Shown: positions 46,456 to 58,300 of the stretch, in pieces
Layout: the number at the start of each line of letters is the position of its first letter
How positions within the stretch are numbered: position 1 is the stretch's first letter
The notes under the pieces: generated by a model
What the model was told of the DNA's origin: nothing
The model's database searches: none
The model's input: the letters and a program-made list of their open reading frames with translations, nothing else
Made by a program: the position numbers and the translations under genes
Assembly (NCBI GenBank): GCA_032164245.1
Contig: JAVMKO010000003.1
Span: forward strand, 62,566,390 to 62,630,389
Origin: Sternotherus odoratus
Taxonomy: Eukaryota; Chordata; Testudines; Kinosternidae
Length of the DNA: 64,000 bases
Direction: 5' to 3'

Positions 46456-46978
46456 GGATCTCACCACTCCTGCAGCATGAATTAGTCAGGGTTCCCAGGT
46501 GATGGTAGCCGCTCAGGGTCCTGAAGGTAGGAGACTGGCAGAGCCCTCAGCAGGATCAGTTAGGTGATGATGGAGTGGAACTGGTGCAGAGTTTGGGTCT
46601 TAGCATCAGAACACTGACATGGGCACAGGTAGGGGGTTTTATAGAGAAAATACAAAGATTCAAGGGAGAACAGAGATTTGTTTAGGAGTAAACTGGGGAT
46701 TCAAGGGTTTTCTTTAGGATAGACCAGGGGTCAGGAACCTTTTTGACTCCAAGAGCCATAAAAGCAAAATATTTGGAAATTTATTTCAGTAAGAGCCGTA
46801 TAATATATTTTAAGACTGAATTCAAGTAAATGTGAGTATAATAAGCCTCTGAATTTATTCTTTTAAATCAGGGGAAGGGAACCTTTTTGACTCAGAGAGT
46901 TATTTAAAATTTAAATAATGTTGTTATAATTATTTACCATTAATGCGACTTCTGGTGCTGCATGGATTTGCTGATGGC

Positions 46979-49643
46979 TTTGCAAACGGCTTATCTCTGC
47001 TCCCAGCCCAGGCTCCCCTCCATGCTCCCTTGCAAACGGTTTATCTCTGCTCCCAGCCCAGCCTCCTCTCCATGCTCCCTTGCAAACGGTTTATCTCTGC
47101 TCCCAGCCCTGCCTCCCCTCCATGCTCCCTGGCAAACGGCTTATCTCCGCTCCCCAGCCCAGCCTCCTCTCCATGCTCCCTGGCAAACGGCTTATCTCCG
47201 CTCCCAGCCCAGCCTCCTCTCCATGCTCCCTGGCAAACGGCTTATCTCCGCTCCCAGCCCAGCCTCCTCTCCATGCTCCCTGGCAAACGGCTTATCTCTG
47301 CTCCCAGCCCAGCCTCCTCTCCATGCTCCCTGGCAAACGGCTTATCTCTGCTCCCAGCCCAGCCTCCTCTCCATGCTCCCTGGCAAACGGCTTATCTCAG
47401 CTCCCAGCCCTGCCTCCTCTCCATGCTCCCTTGCAAACGGCTTATCTCAGCTCCCAGCCCAGCCTCCTCTCCATGCTCCCTTGCAAACGGCTTATCTCTG
47501 CTCCCAGCCCTGCCTCCCCTCCATGATCCCTTGCAAACGGTTTATCTCTGCTCCCAGCCCAGCCTCCTCTCCATGCTCCCTTGCAAACGGTTTATCTCTG
47601 CTCCCAGCCCAGCCTCCTCTCCATGCTCCCTGGCAAACGGCTTATCTCTGCTCCCAGCCCTGCCTCCTCTCCATGCTCCCTTGCAAATGGCTTATCTCTG
47701 CTCCCAGCCCTGCCTCCTCTCCATGCTCCCTTGCAAACGGCTTATCTCTGCTCCCAGCCCAGCCTCCTCTCCATGCTCCCTTGCAAACGGCTTATCTCAG
47801 CTCCCAGCCCAGCCTCCTCTCCATGCTCCCTTGCAAATGGCTTATCTCAGCTCCCAGCCCAGCCTCCCCTCCATGCTCCCTGGCAAACGGTTTATCTCTG
47901 CTCCCAGCCCAGCCTCCTCTCCATGCTCCCTGGCAAACGGCTTATCTCTGCTCCCAGCCCTGCCTCCTCTCCATGCTCCCTTGCAAACGGCTTATCTCTG
48001 CTCCCAGCCCTGCCTCCTCTCCATGCTCCCTTGCAAACGGCTTATCTCAGCTCCCAGCCCAGCCTCCTCTCCATGCTCCCTGGCAAACGGCTGATCTCAG
48101 CTCCCAGCCCTGCCTCCTCTCCATGCTCCCTGGCAAACGGCTTATCTCAGCTCCCAGCCCTGCCTCCTCTCCATGCTCCCTGGCAAACGGCTTATCTCAG
48201 CTCCCAGCCCTGCCTCCTCTCCATGCTCCCTGGCAAACGGCTTATCTCTGCTCCCAGCCCTGCCTCCTCTCCATGCTCCCTTGCAAACGGCTTATCTCAG
48301 CTCCCAGCCCTGCCTCCTCTCCATGCTCCCTTGCAAACGGCTTATCTCTGCTCCCAGCCCAGCCTCCTCTCCATGCTCCCTGGCAAACGGCTTATCTCAG
48401 CTCCCAGCCCTGCCTCCCCTCCATGCTCCCTTGCAAACGGTTTATCTCTGCTCCCAGCCCAGCCTCCTCTCCATGCTCCCTGGCAAACGGCTTATCTCTG
48501 CTCCCAGCCCTGCCTCCTCTCCATGCTCCCTGGCAAACGGCTTATCTCTGCTCCCAGCCCTGCCTCCTCTCCATGCTCCCTTGCAAACGGCTTATCTCTG
48601 CTCCCAGCCCTGCCTCCTCTCCATGCTCCCTTGCAAACGGCTTATCTCTGCTCCCAGCCCAGCCTCCTCTCCATGCTCCCTTGCAAACGGCTTATCTCAG
48701 CTCCCAGCCCAGCCTCCTCTCCATGCTCCCTTGCAAACGGCTTATCTCAGCTCCCAGCCCTGCCTCCTCTCCATGCTCCCTGGCAAACGGCTTATCTCAG
48801 CTCCCAGCCCTGCCTCCTCTCCATGCTCCCTGGCAAACGGCTTATCTCTGCTCCCAGCCCTGCCTCCTCTCCATGCTCCCTTGCAAACGGCTTATCTCAG
48901 CTCCCAGCCCTGCCTCCTCTCCATGCTCCCTTGCAAACGGCTTATCTCTGCTCCCAGCCCAGCCTCCTCTCCATGCTCCCTGGCAAACGGCTTATCTCAG
49001 CTCCCAGCCCTGCCTCCCCTCCATGCTCCCTTGCAAACGGTTTATCTCTGCTCCCAGCCCAGCCTCCTCTCCATGCTCCCTGGCAAACGGCTTATCTCTG
49101 CTCCCAGCCCTGCCTCCTCTCCATGCTCCCTGGCAAACGGCTTATCTCCGCTCCCAGCCCAGCCTCCTCTCCATGCTCCCTGGCAAACGGCTTATCTCAG
49201 CTCCCAGCCCAGCCTCCTCTCCATGCTCCCTGGCAAACGGCTTATCTCTGCTCCCAGCCCAGCCTCCTCTCCATGCTCCCTGGCAAACGGCTTATCTCAG
49301 CTCCCAGCCCTGCCTCCTCTCCATGCTCCCTTGCAAACGCCTTATCTCAGCTCCCAGCCCTGCCTCCTCTCCATGCTCTCTGGCAAACGGCTTATCTCTG
49401 CTCCCAGCCCTGCCTCCTCTCCATGCTCCCTTGCAAACGGCTTATCTCAGCTCCCAGCCCTGCCTCCTCTCCATGCTCCCTTGCAAACGGCTTATCTCTG
49501 CTCCCAGCCCAGCCTCCTCTCCATGCTCCCTGGCAAACGGCTTATCTCAGCTCCCAGCCCAGCCTCCTCTCCATGCTCCCTGGCAAACGGCTTATCTCAG
49601 CTCCCAGCCCTGCCTCCTCTCCATGCTCCCTTGCAAACGGCTC
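46979..49643. repeat. 50-bp minisatellite, about 53 copies
   Basis: The unit runs gcaaacggcttatctctgct, cccagcccagcctcctctcc, atgctccctt. Variable sites are few: t/g before gcaaac, c/t after cgg, t/a/c in ctc(t/a/c)g, a/t in gccc(a/t)gcc and c/t in cctcc(t/c)ctcc. One unit near 47150 is 51 bp because of an extra C. The unit has no stop codon in any forward frame, so ORFs of 383, 975, 148, 701 and 514 codons overlap in three frames with the same peptide blocks (LLSMLPGKRLISAPSPASSP and its frame partners). I treat these as artefacts, not genes. Confidence 0.95.
48133..49148. repeat. 600-bp (12-unit) higher-order duplication inside the minisatellite
   Basis: 48133-48548 and 48733-49148 are identical by line-by-line reading, including every variable site, with a 600-bp offset. 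They differ at the first base before (g against t) and after (t against c). Confidence 0.85.
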
Positions 49644-49734
49644 CCCCCCCCCCTGCTTACTTGTTCGCTGGGTCACGCTGCTGTGACCGAACTCCAGCGA
49701 GGGAAGGAGAGGAGTGACACGCCCCCCAGCCTCG

Positions 49735-49862
49735 CTTTCAGAGCCGCGCCACACCGCCTCCCCCGCCCCCAGCCTCGCTTTCAGAGCCGGGCCACACAGC
49801 CTCCCCCGCCCCCCAGCTTTGCTTTCAGAGCCGCGCCACACCGCCTCCCCCGCCCCCCAGCC
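49735..49862. repeat. GC-rich tandem repeat near the hAT right end, about 45-bp unit, three copies
   Basis: The unit tcgctttcagagccgcgcca, caccgcctcccccgcccccc repeats three times with small changes (ccggg in the second copy, ttt in the third). Confidence 0.88.
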
Positions 49863-50509
49863 GTCACAGCAGCGCCGCGAGCCAGATGACAGGCTCAAAA
49901 GAGCCACATCTGGCTCGCGAGCCATAGGTTCCCGACCCCTGGGATAGACAATAGGAGCTGATCACTCTTGGCTATGGGAGGTGTTTTCTTCAGGGAGCTC
50001 ACAATGTAACCAGGTTGCTTCAGTATTTTGGGATAGCAATCAAAGATCTATTACTAGAATTGGTCTGATAATTTCTGAGCTGGGTGTGTACAGGCGTAGG
50101 TTCATTAGCATTTGGAGCAGGGATTCCCAGAATGCAGTGCATCCCTGCTTCTTAGGTCCCAGAGTTCAGTGTGGTTCTCTTTTCTTCATTCTTCATGCTA
50201 ATTCCTGTCCATCTTTCATGCAGATGAGGCATGGGGAGTGGTTTCAGTTCTCCATTCCTTATGCTAATCGAGATGTCTTATTTTTGTCACCTTGTCAGGA
50301 GGGGTCCAGGCGTGTCTCCCAACACCCTTCATTGTTCTCTGCAGACCTTTTCTCTGATCAGTTTTGGTTCAAACAGAGACTGGGCGGGGAGTGTCTTTCA
50401 TGAGACAGGCAGGCTGGATACTGCGCCCTGGTTCCCCAAAAACACAGAGCGGACTGGTATCAAACTGTGCCCTGGTTCCCAAAAACACAGAGCTGCCTGG
50501 TATCAGTCT

Positions 50510-52144
50510 GCAGCTACAGAAGAAGTATGCACAATCTCAGAACAAATGTAATGTTGCCAACACTTTCAATTTTATCATCAGCCACATGATATGTGGTGAT
50601 TTTCTGAAAGCCCTTGTTCCTGGAGTCATGTGATCACATGAGACTCTCCATTTTAATTTTGGGGATCTAGCTCTCTTGGTTTTAGAGAAAAGCTGAAAAG
50701 GTGAACCCTAGAGACTAAAAAGCAAGCAAGCAAACAAAAACCTCACAAGAAGGCATTTAGTAAATCCGTCCACCATTTATTAATTTCAAAATCTCTTGAT
50801 TTTTAAGATAATCTCCTGATCTGGAGATGGCAATAGAGAAATCAGAAAATAAACATGACACTGTGAAACCCTGACATTGTTTTAAAGTGTGAATTAATTT
50901 AAAGATACATTGTACCATATCAATTTAAACATGATATTGCAATATGCCATATGTTAATAGAGTTTAAAGCAATATATCCCACATATAGTGAAAACAAATT
51001 AGTATAATTATTTGCATTTTAAGAAGGACACATATGAGCCAGATTCATCCATATGTTTAGCTGCTTTGTGTTATGCCCATGCCACTGATCAATTGCAAAC
51101 CTCTCTTAGCCAGTCAGTTAAACTGGGTTTATTGCTGCTTTGCATTATTGGAGCAATGGAGAACAGCCAGATCATATTCTGCAATGTAGCCCATATATTT
51201 GTATATAATATAGTTCTAGGGTGACATTTATAAAAGGCCCAGTGTGGATTCTATTGTTCAAGCTGAAACTACCTTTTGGTTACAGTGTGATAACTCATTT
51301 ACAGTCTCCTTAAAAATAAAATCTACTTTGTGCAAAAAATATTATGAGGCAACACAAAGACAAGAAAACATACTCACCACAAAATAAAAGAAGGTATAAA
51401 TGGATTAGGAATCTACAAAGTCTTCATCACTTCACATTAAGATGAACATGAAATTATCCCATCCAATCAAACTGCAAGGAGGCTATACAGTTTGTGATAC
51501 ATAATGAAATATGTTCCCCTACTTATCGATTTATTTCACTCTGTGTCAAATTTACATATGGCTATATCTTAGTAACTATATAGGATGTGAATTTCTATAT
51601 TTGTTTGTCTGATAGCCATTATTAGCTAGTCTGAGTGGAAAGATTTGCATAATCTCTGAATGATTACTTCTTGATAACTATATGAGAAATACACAAATAA
51701 CTCTACTCTGATTGGTTTCTACGCTCAGAATTTTCAAGCTCTTTACCAATCACCAAACCCCTATATGAGCTTTTCAATCCTCATGAGAAATCAGAAAAAA
51801 ATCATCTGAAGGAGAACAGGGGAAATCCTGCCCCTCTCCCTGCCCCCGCCCCAAGCAAAGATGACAATAAAAAAAGAATTTAAAAAGAGTTAAGCACATG
51901 GACTCATTTTCTGCATCCCTTCCTTCAACAATGCATTACAAGCCCTTACAAATTGTTACGGCTTTTGTCCCCACAGTAACTGTTATATATTTGTGTTCAC
52001 ATTTGGAGAATCATAACCAATTCCTTAATTCAGTTTGGAAATACAATGCAAAAGTGGATTACAGTTATGCTGGGAGTAAGAATGTTATTAATTATTCATT
52101 ATTATTATTAGCATGATACTAGCACCTTGGCTGCAACTACAATC
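50510..52144. other. Unassigned AT-rich sequence
   Basis: No gene or recognised repeat was seen. Confidence 0.45.
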
Positions 52145-52227
52145 TAATCTCCATAAGTATTGTACAAACACATTATAAACCCGTAAGAGCAGAACTGTCT
52201 ATCTAAACAGACAAGATAGGGGGTGAG

Positions 52228-52378
52228 GGAAAGGAAATATTGTCCCCTTTTACGGACATGAAATTTAAGTAAAATTAAGTGATTTGTCCAAGATCACACA
52301 GGAAATCTGTGGCAGGTGTGGGAATTGGAATCAGGGCTTCTGAGTTCCAGGCCTGTCACTCTGTCAGAAGGCCATTAT
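52228..52378 (-). repeat. MIR-like SINE fragment
   Basis: tgtccccttttacggacatg, ttaagtgatttgtccaagat, cacacaggaaatctgtggca and gggaattggaatcagggctt follow a MIR-type tail in reverse. Confidence 0.7.
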
Positions 52379-55300
52379 GTCCTTCAGGATGGGAGGATAG
52401 GTAGAGAATGGAAATAGGGGAAAAGAAAGGAAAATATGCAGGAGTTGGAAGAGGAAATACAACAGTACTGTAATGCTTCAACTTTTTCTAAAATAATTTA
52501 CCTTTCAACAATTTAACATTTTTTATCTTAGTGCCTCTCTTCTTTTAGTTAACATTTATTTAAAAATTCAGTAAGGTAATAACTTGAGGGTCCTTCATGT
52601 AAACTTGGTAACAGCCATATCCTTAGCTAATAAAATCCTTTGCCTTCAGCCTCAGTAGTTCTTCATTCCAGGTTATGGTTATTACTTTGTGAGCAGAAAT
52701 CACCCTCTGGTTATCATTATAGGAACATGAGAAATAAGTTTGTTAGATCATAATATGAAAAGAGACTTTTCCATAATCAAAATGATAAAGAAGCCTGAGC
52801 AGATACATTTAAAGTTCCATTTCTACACTGAATCAAAAGGTAGAATTAGAAACACTTATTTCTACTGTTCAGATTCTTTCCAAACAGCACAAATTAGCCT
52901 GCTTGCTGTCTATTCCCTGAACTCTTATTTAAAATGATCAAATGTATGAACAAAACCAGCATTTTTTTTTCAATTAGTAGAAGAGACTTTGAGTGTTTGC
53001 ATGAAATCTGCGAGCATGAGTGTGACTGCATCAGCATGAGTTCAGGTCTCTGTGGGCATGCAGAAGAGATATATATAATCATGAATGAGATTTCCATTTT
53101 AAATGACTTTTCATTTTCATATTCACATATAAGTAAATGTGCATTGAATGATGAGTGCATCAAGATTTTCAGACAAATTAGCAGGTAGTTCTACATTTGT
53201 ACAGCATGTTAAAAACAGCTGGATTCACCTACTAATGGTTCAACATTTTAAAACCCAAACCTAAAGCTGACCAACTATATATAGATATAATTTTCTAGTC
53301 TCTCCTCTTGCCCACCCCAAAAAGGATTAATATTTACGTCACTTAGCCATATTTATTCTGCTCCAAATACTTTGGAAAGGCTCAGTTTAAACCTCCAAAG
53401 CAGCATTTTAAATTAAAGAGGATAAGTAATGTTTCTATTGTCCTTGGAATCAAAGATTTGCAGCAAGTTTAAAATTCTGTGGCAGCTACAGTAAAATGAA
53501 TGGATGAAGTCTTTGTGCAAAAGACAATTGTGAGCACAACACAGGCAAATTGTGTGCACAGCTAACAGGAGCACTTTCTAAGTACAAAACCTGTGGCCTG
53601 CCCAGAAGTAAGTGTGTGTGCGCGTGGTGGTGGTGGTGGGGGGGGGTTGTACGCAGGTTACAGGTTAGAAAAAACAACTGTCTATTAAAGATATAAAGAT
53701 AAGAAAGAAAAAATGACACCTCCACCTTCCAGAATGTATGGTTAGGACCCATCGCCTTTTCCTGGAAGATGATGGACCACAGGGTCCCAGCTGCCTTAAG
53801 AAGAGTCAGACTTGGCCAGCAGCAGCTAAGGCTCCTTAGGGAGTAGACCTACCAAGCTTCTGATTTGCCCCCTTAGATGCTTTTTCATGATTTATTTGAT
53901 GACTGCGCCCATTTGTCTGCCATGTTTATTCTGATTGAAAGCTTTTCAGGCAGGGGCTGTTATAGGTATGTACACAGAGGCCAGCACAATGGATTCTAAA
54001 TCCTAATTGAGGCCACTAGGTGCTAATGGAATACAAATGATAAGTAGCAATAATGGTAGGCACTAACAGAACTTTTAAATCTGCGGCAGGATATGCATCT
54101 TTAGAGAATCACTGAACTGATCAGCATGTTGCCCTCATGGAGACCCCATCAACAAGCAATTAAGTGAAACAACAACAAAATATTCTGAAATAATTATCTG
54201 ATTTACCCAACTGTTGATAGCATTATAGAATAATGTTATTTTTCTATGAAGGAAACTGCACTCATGCACACATACAAACCTTCAAACACTGCTTGCCCAA
54301 AGGCAACGCACAGCCAGGAGATAACTATGCGATTTAAGATTGGAGAAGGATAGACCTCAGATTTAATTAATATGAGAAAGGATTGAGTGCCTCTATTGTA
54401 ACCAACTGATTGTGCTTATGGGAAAAGAAGATTTCAGCTAGGGAACTACTGTATCAGATAGGTCAACAGAAGTGTTCAAGGTGATCTGAAGAACTCCTAG
54501 GGTCAATTATGGTTATCAGTGTTGTGAGATCCAAAATCAAAAGTGATTATGGTTAGCAATAATCTAAAATGAGAGATAGATTGAAGTCATTTCTAAACAC
54601 TGCAGCTTCAGCTGTATGAAAGAATTAGAATCCTAATGGAACTATTTGAAACATGTTATCACTGGGATGATCCTAAAATTGGAAAGCAATAATTTGTTGA
54701 CAATTGTTCTAGAATAATTTTTTTAATGACAAAAAAACTTTCATTGCTTTCAACAGATTACTCTGCATTTGTTTTTAAAAATAAACATGTATCACCCAGA
54801 AGCGAAAGGCAATTTTTGCATACAGCCACTATTGGAGCTTAATGCTAATTAATGCTACAATAAATTACTGAGAAAATACAGAATACACTGTAGTAATAGA
54901 CCCAGGTTGATGCTCAATTTAAAGACAATAGGAATTGAAGGCATTTAGACTCTTACAAAAATCAGACCCAATGGCCATAGATTTAGAAGTGAAGAGAACA
55001 ATGGGGATGATGTATTTATTTGATGTGATGAAGGAAAGTAGGCCACTGAACTGGTATGCTGAGTAATTCTTTCAGAAGAAAATTCTGAAGAATTATTTTA
55101 TACATTATTACTATTAATAGTAAAGGGGGAAAAAAACATGAGAATGTCTTGGATAATAGATCATCAAGAACCAAAATAGATTCTGGTACACACTGTGAAT
55201 CTCTAAATTAGGCAATGGAGTGGCTGAGAACAGCTCCTGCACAACAGATATGACCTGTCAGTATTCTGCCATACTGTACTAGGATGGATAAGCCTACCTT

Positions 55301-58300
55301 CTACACATGGGGCCCTCCCAGTAAAACCTCTAGAAGAATGTCAAAGACCGAGGAAACCTCTGAAGGGTTACCTACTGGAATTTCCTTTTTAATGTTTTTA
55401 GTGTGAATCTCAAACCATTTCCTCACAGGAAGGACATATAGCCTTCCAGCCCTGCACATCTTTGAAATCTCAGGCAAAAGGAAGCTGTAACCCTTTGTAA
55501 AGGTGGACATCCACACATCACACAGAGCACTACCACTCCTCCAGTACCATCACTGGCTATCCCTGGTACACACATCATAGCATCATGCAATCCTAACCAA
55601 TTGTGATGGATCCACAAAGCAGGGAACTACAAATCTCATTGGTCCTCTCCCTACTGCACTTTCTTTTCACCCAGCCAGGGAGAGGAAAAGGGAGAGGGAA
55701 AGGTCCAGAACCAGAAAATGTCAGCCGCATTTTAGAAGGATGGAGCCCCAGGGCAGCTGAAGCGGAGATTGCATGGCAAAAAGAGAGCTAGAGGTAGCTA
55801 GTGGCACAGACTGAGTATTGGACATTTCAGCTAGGTCTAGGTCTATGTAGGACTTCTGGACAGGAAGGCAGTGTGGAGGGGCACCAATAGGAGGCACTCA
55901 CTGAGCCTGGCTTGGAAACCTGCAAGCTCATATTTACTGGAATGGAGACTGGATTAGAAAGGGCACCCAGGCAATAGGTCTGAAAAGTCCTGATTCTTAA
56001 TTGGATTGCCCCAGGGACCCAATTATTTATCATTATTGCTCCCTTTGAACTGTAATCGTTAAATCCTCTGTATCTACCATACCTGTAACCTTTCTCTTTC
56101 CTGCTAGGCCTAGTAAAATTCCTTTTCCATTGGCCATGTGTGAGTGGTACTAGGACCCACCAGGTATAGCACCCATAAGGCCTAGCTGCTGAGGCAACTT
56201 CAGTGCTTGCATCCAAGTGCTAGTGCACGTGGCATGCCACTGGCACCTTAAGTATTTGAGATATGGTACAGCCTCAATATTTATACTGTAAGGACTTCAG
56301 GGAGAGGGCTTCTATGAATGTGCTTTGGATAATAATAGGCATATTTAACATGAAATGTAAGCAAGACTTATGTAGCAATTGGAAATAGGCCAGTCTTTCT
56401 TGAACCATTTAAGTGAGTGTAAATTGCAATCAATTTTGGAAAGAATACAATGCCCTTGAGACGTCTGAAAGAGATAACCAATAAAGGAAGCCTTCTGTCT
56501 ACATCAGGTTTTCTATACCTTTCATCGTACTCAGAGATCCAAATGCAAAAACATACCACTCAATGGTCATCATGTGGATAAGTAATGCTCCCTGGTGTAC
56601 TCTGGGTCCATGAAACAGTGACCATGAAACAGTAACTAGATTAATTATATCTATCTATCTCTCTATCTATATGATGTTCATGTGCTGCAAACGATATCTT
56701 GTTTTCTGTATTTTGAATGTTTGCTTTTCTCGCATGTGATGTTCTGAAATAATCAAAATAGACACTGTTCATACAGTATTCGGATAGACTTCAGGCATAT
56801 CATATAGCTGCAGTTAGGTATACTTATGCACACACAAACATACACAAATGTAAACCTTTTGCCAGCTGCAACAAGGGTCAGGGTCAGGAGTTAGAGTTTC
56901 CTCTTAGCATCACTAAATAGAACCATGTTGAGTGCTTGCCCAGAAATATATGAAAACTAAACACTGCCGTCTGAGAGGCAATACTCACAAGCACCGAGTT
57001 TCACTATTTGTTTTTATGAGTATTCCTATGGAACCAAATGTGACACACCCTCTCAGCTTAGAGCTTCAAATTTAAGCAAATAAGAGATGGGATTTGGTAA
57101 AAGATTTTTTTTTTGTTAACTGATATAGATTTTGTCATATTAAAGAGTTAAACTGTTCATAAATATTAATAAAAATATATCAGTCCTGATTAGACCGTGA
57201 CGAACATGCCCTCAGATCAGCTGACTATATAAACAAACCACTACTAGTGGCTGGTGCTGGATCAAGTGCATGTTGAAAGGTAGAGAACTGGTGCATTTTA
57301 GTATCTTTATAGTTTTACATATAGTTGACATCTGTGTGTGAGAATTCCTCATTATTATCTTCATATGGTAGCAAAAAGAGGTGACTGGTTGGTTTGTTGG
57401 TTGAGTCCTAGCTTGGTAGCTTGGCCATCATCCTAGGCTTTCGCTGTTTATAGACCCAGATTCAAGGTGAAAAATTGTAAGAATGATCTTGTACAGTGAC
57501 TTTCATGAGGACATATGTTTGAAATTTTTGGATATTATCCATCTGTCTCTATCTGTGTTTACTATATATGGTCATCCCTTTGTCATCAACTCTGCCTGTT
57601 ATATTATACCTTGCGTGCTTGAGTTTTGATTCAGTGGTAAGAATAATAAACACTCTGACTGTTTCATTTTGTGTTCTTAATTAGCACGCCTTCATTTTAA
57701 GTCTTTTCAGCATTTGTGTAACATTCAGGATTTGTGTCCATGTTCAGAGTAGACCTGCACAAGAGACTGATTATGTTGGAGCATTGTACTGTGCACCCTG
57801 CTTCATTTGGAACAAAAGTCCTGCAAATGCATCAGTTCTCTGTGATCAATCAGCTCTAGTGTCCGCTGAGAAGAAACAAGCACTCTCCATTGAATCTAAC
57901 CAACAGTTTCTTTAAACACTGGAGATAGATGGTCAAATAGTATATAAAACACTTTAACTCAATCCACCCAGCAGGTAAGAACACTATCCCCCATATTTCA
58001 ACTGTATTTGACATCACTACTCCAGACTTAGTAAGGGAGATTCAATTTAGGGTGGCCCTGTCAGTTAGGGCATATTAGTTACAATGTGCTGGCTTTTACT
58101 CATATAATAAGGATAATATTTTATTACCCCTCATCAATGACATAAGTGAATTTTAGTCTCAAACAGCCAAAATTGGTCACTTTGGCAAAGCAGATATGTC
58201 TGCTAATCACCTAGACAAAGTAAGTGTGTTTATGCAAATACAGTCTACTCCTGAGATCTTTTTTCCCCAATTAATTAATAGGGGGCAGGAGAAAGTTCAG

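Larger units (their letters stand above)
46725..49941. mobile_element. Non-autonomous hAT transposon, 3.2 kb, with a 50-bp minisatellite
   Basis: The left end is caggggtcaggaacc and the right end, reverse complemented, caggggtcgggaacc. A perfect 8-bp TSD, ggatagac, lies at 46717-46724 and 49942-49949, so both ends are intact. Left part: agagccataaaagcaaaat and a second terminus-like copy, caggggaagggaacc, at about 46869. Centre: about 53 copies of a 50-bp unit (46985-49641). Right part: three copies of a roughly 45-bp unit with gctttcagagccgcgccac (49735-49860), then gagccacatctggctcgcga. No transposase ORF is present. Confidence 0.92.
45662..50505 (-). mobile_element. Endogenous-retrovirus solo LTR, copy B, interrupted by a hAT
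   Basis: The plus strand starts tgttaccaaatg and ends gcctggtatca, so the minus strand reads TGATACC...GGTAACA, with TG...CA ends and a short inverted repeat. A 4-bp repeat, gtct, flanks it (45658-45661 and 50506-50509). Removing the hAT and one TSD (3225 bp) leaves about 1619 bp. On the minus strand a TATA box, ctctataaaac near 46637-46645, lies about 350 bp upstream of an AATAAA signal (46286-46291), a sensible U3/R layout. It holds microsatellites (CA at 45874, GA at 46364), tandem units at 45930-46075, and a duplicated 44-bp unit at about 50427-50505. No internal viral genes are present. Confidence 0.75.

Noticed and set aside
46979..49643. CRISPR-like regular repeat array
   Set aside because: Units are directly adjacent with no unique spacers, in vertebrate-type DNA.
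46943..49889. ORFs of 383, 975, 701 and 514 codons
   Set aside because: They translate a 50-bp minisatellite in three frames at once, share the same peptide blocks, and lie inside a hAT element; not evidence for a gene.
49542..49925. 127-codon minus-strand ORF
   Set aside because: It spans the end of the minisatellite and the 45-bp GC-rich tandem units of the hAT.
55827..56216. 129-codon minus-strand ORF
   Set aside because: Unlike the others it has a mixed composition, but I recognise no domain, splice signal or promoter and the flanks are non-coding in texture.
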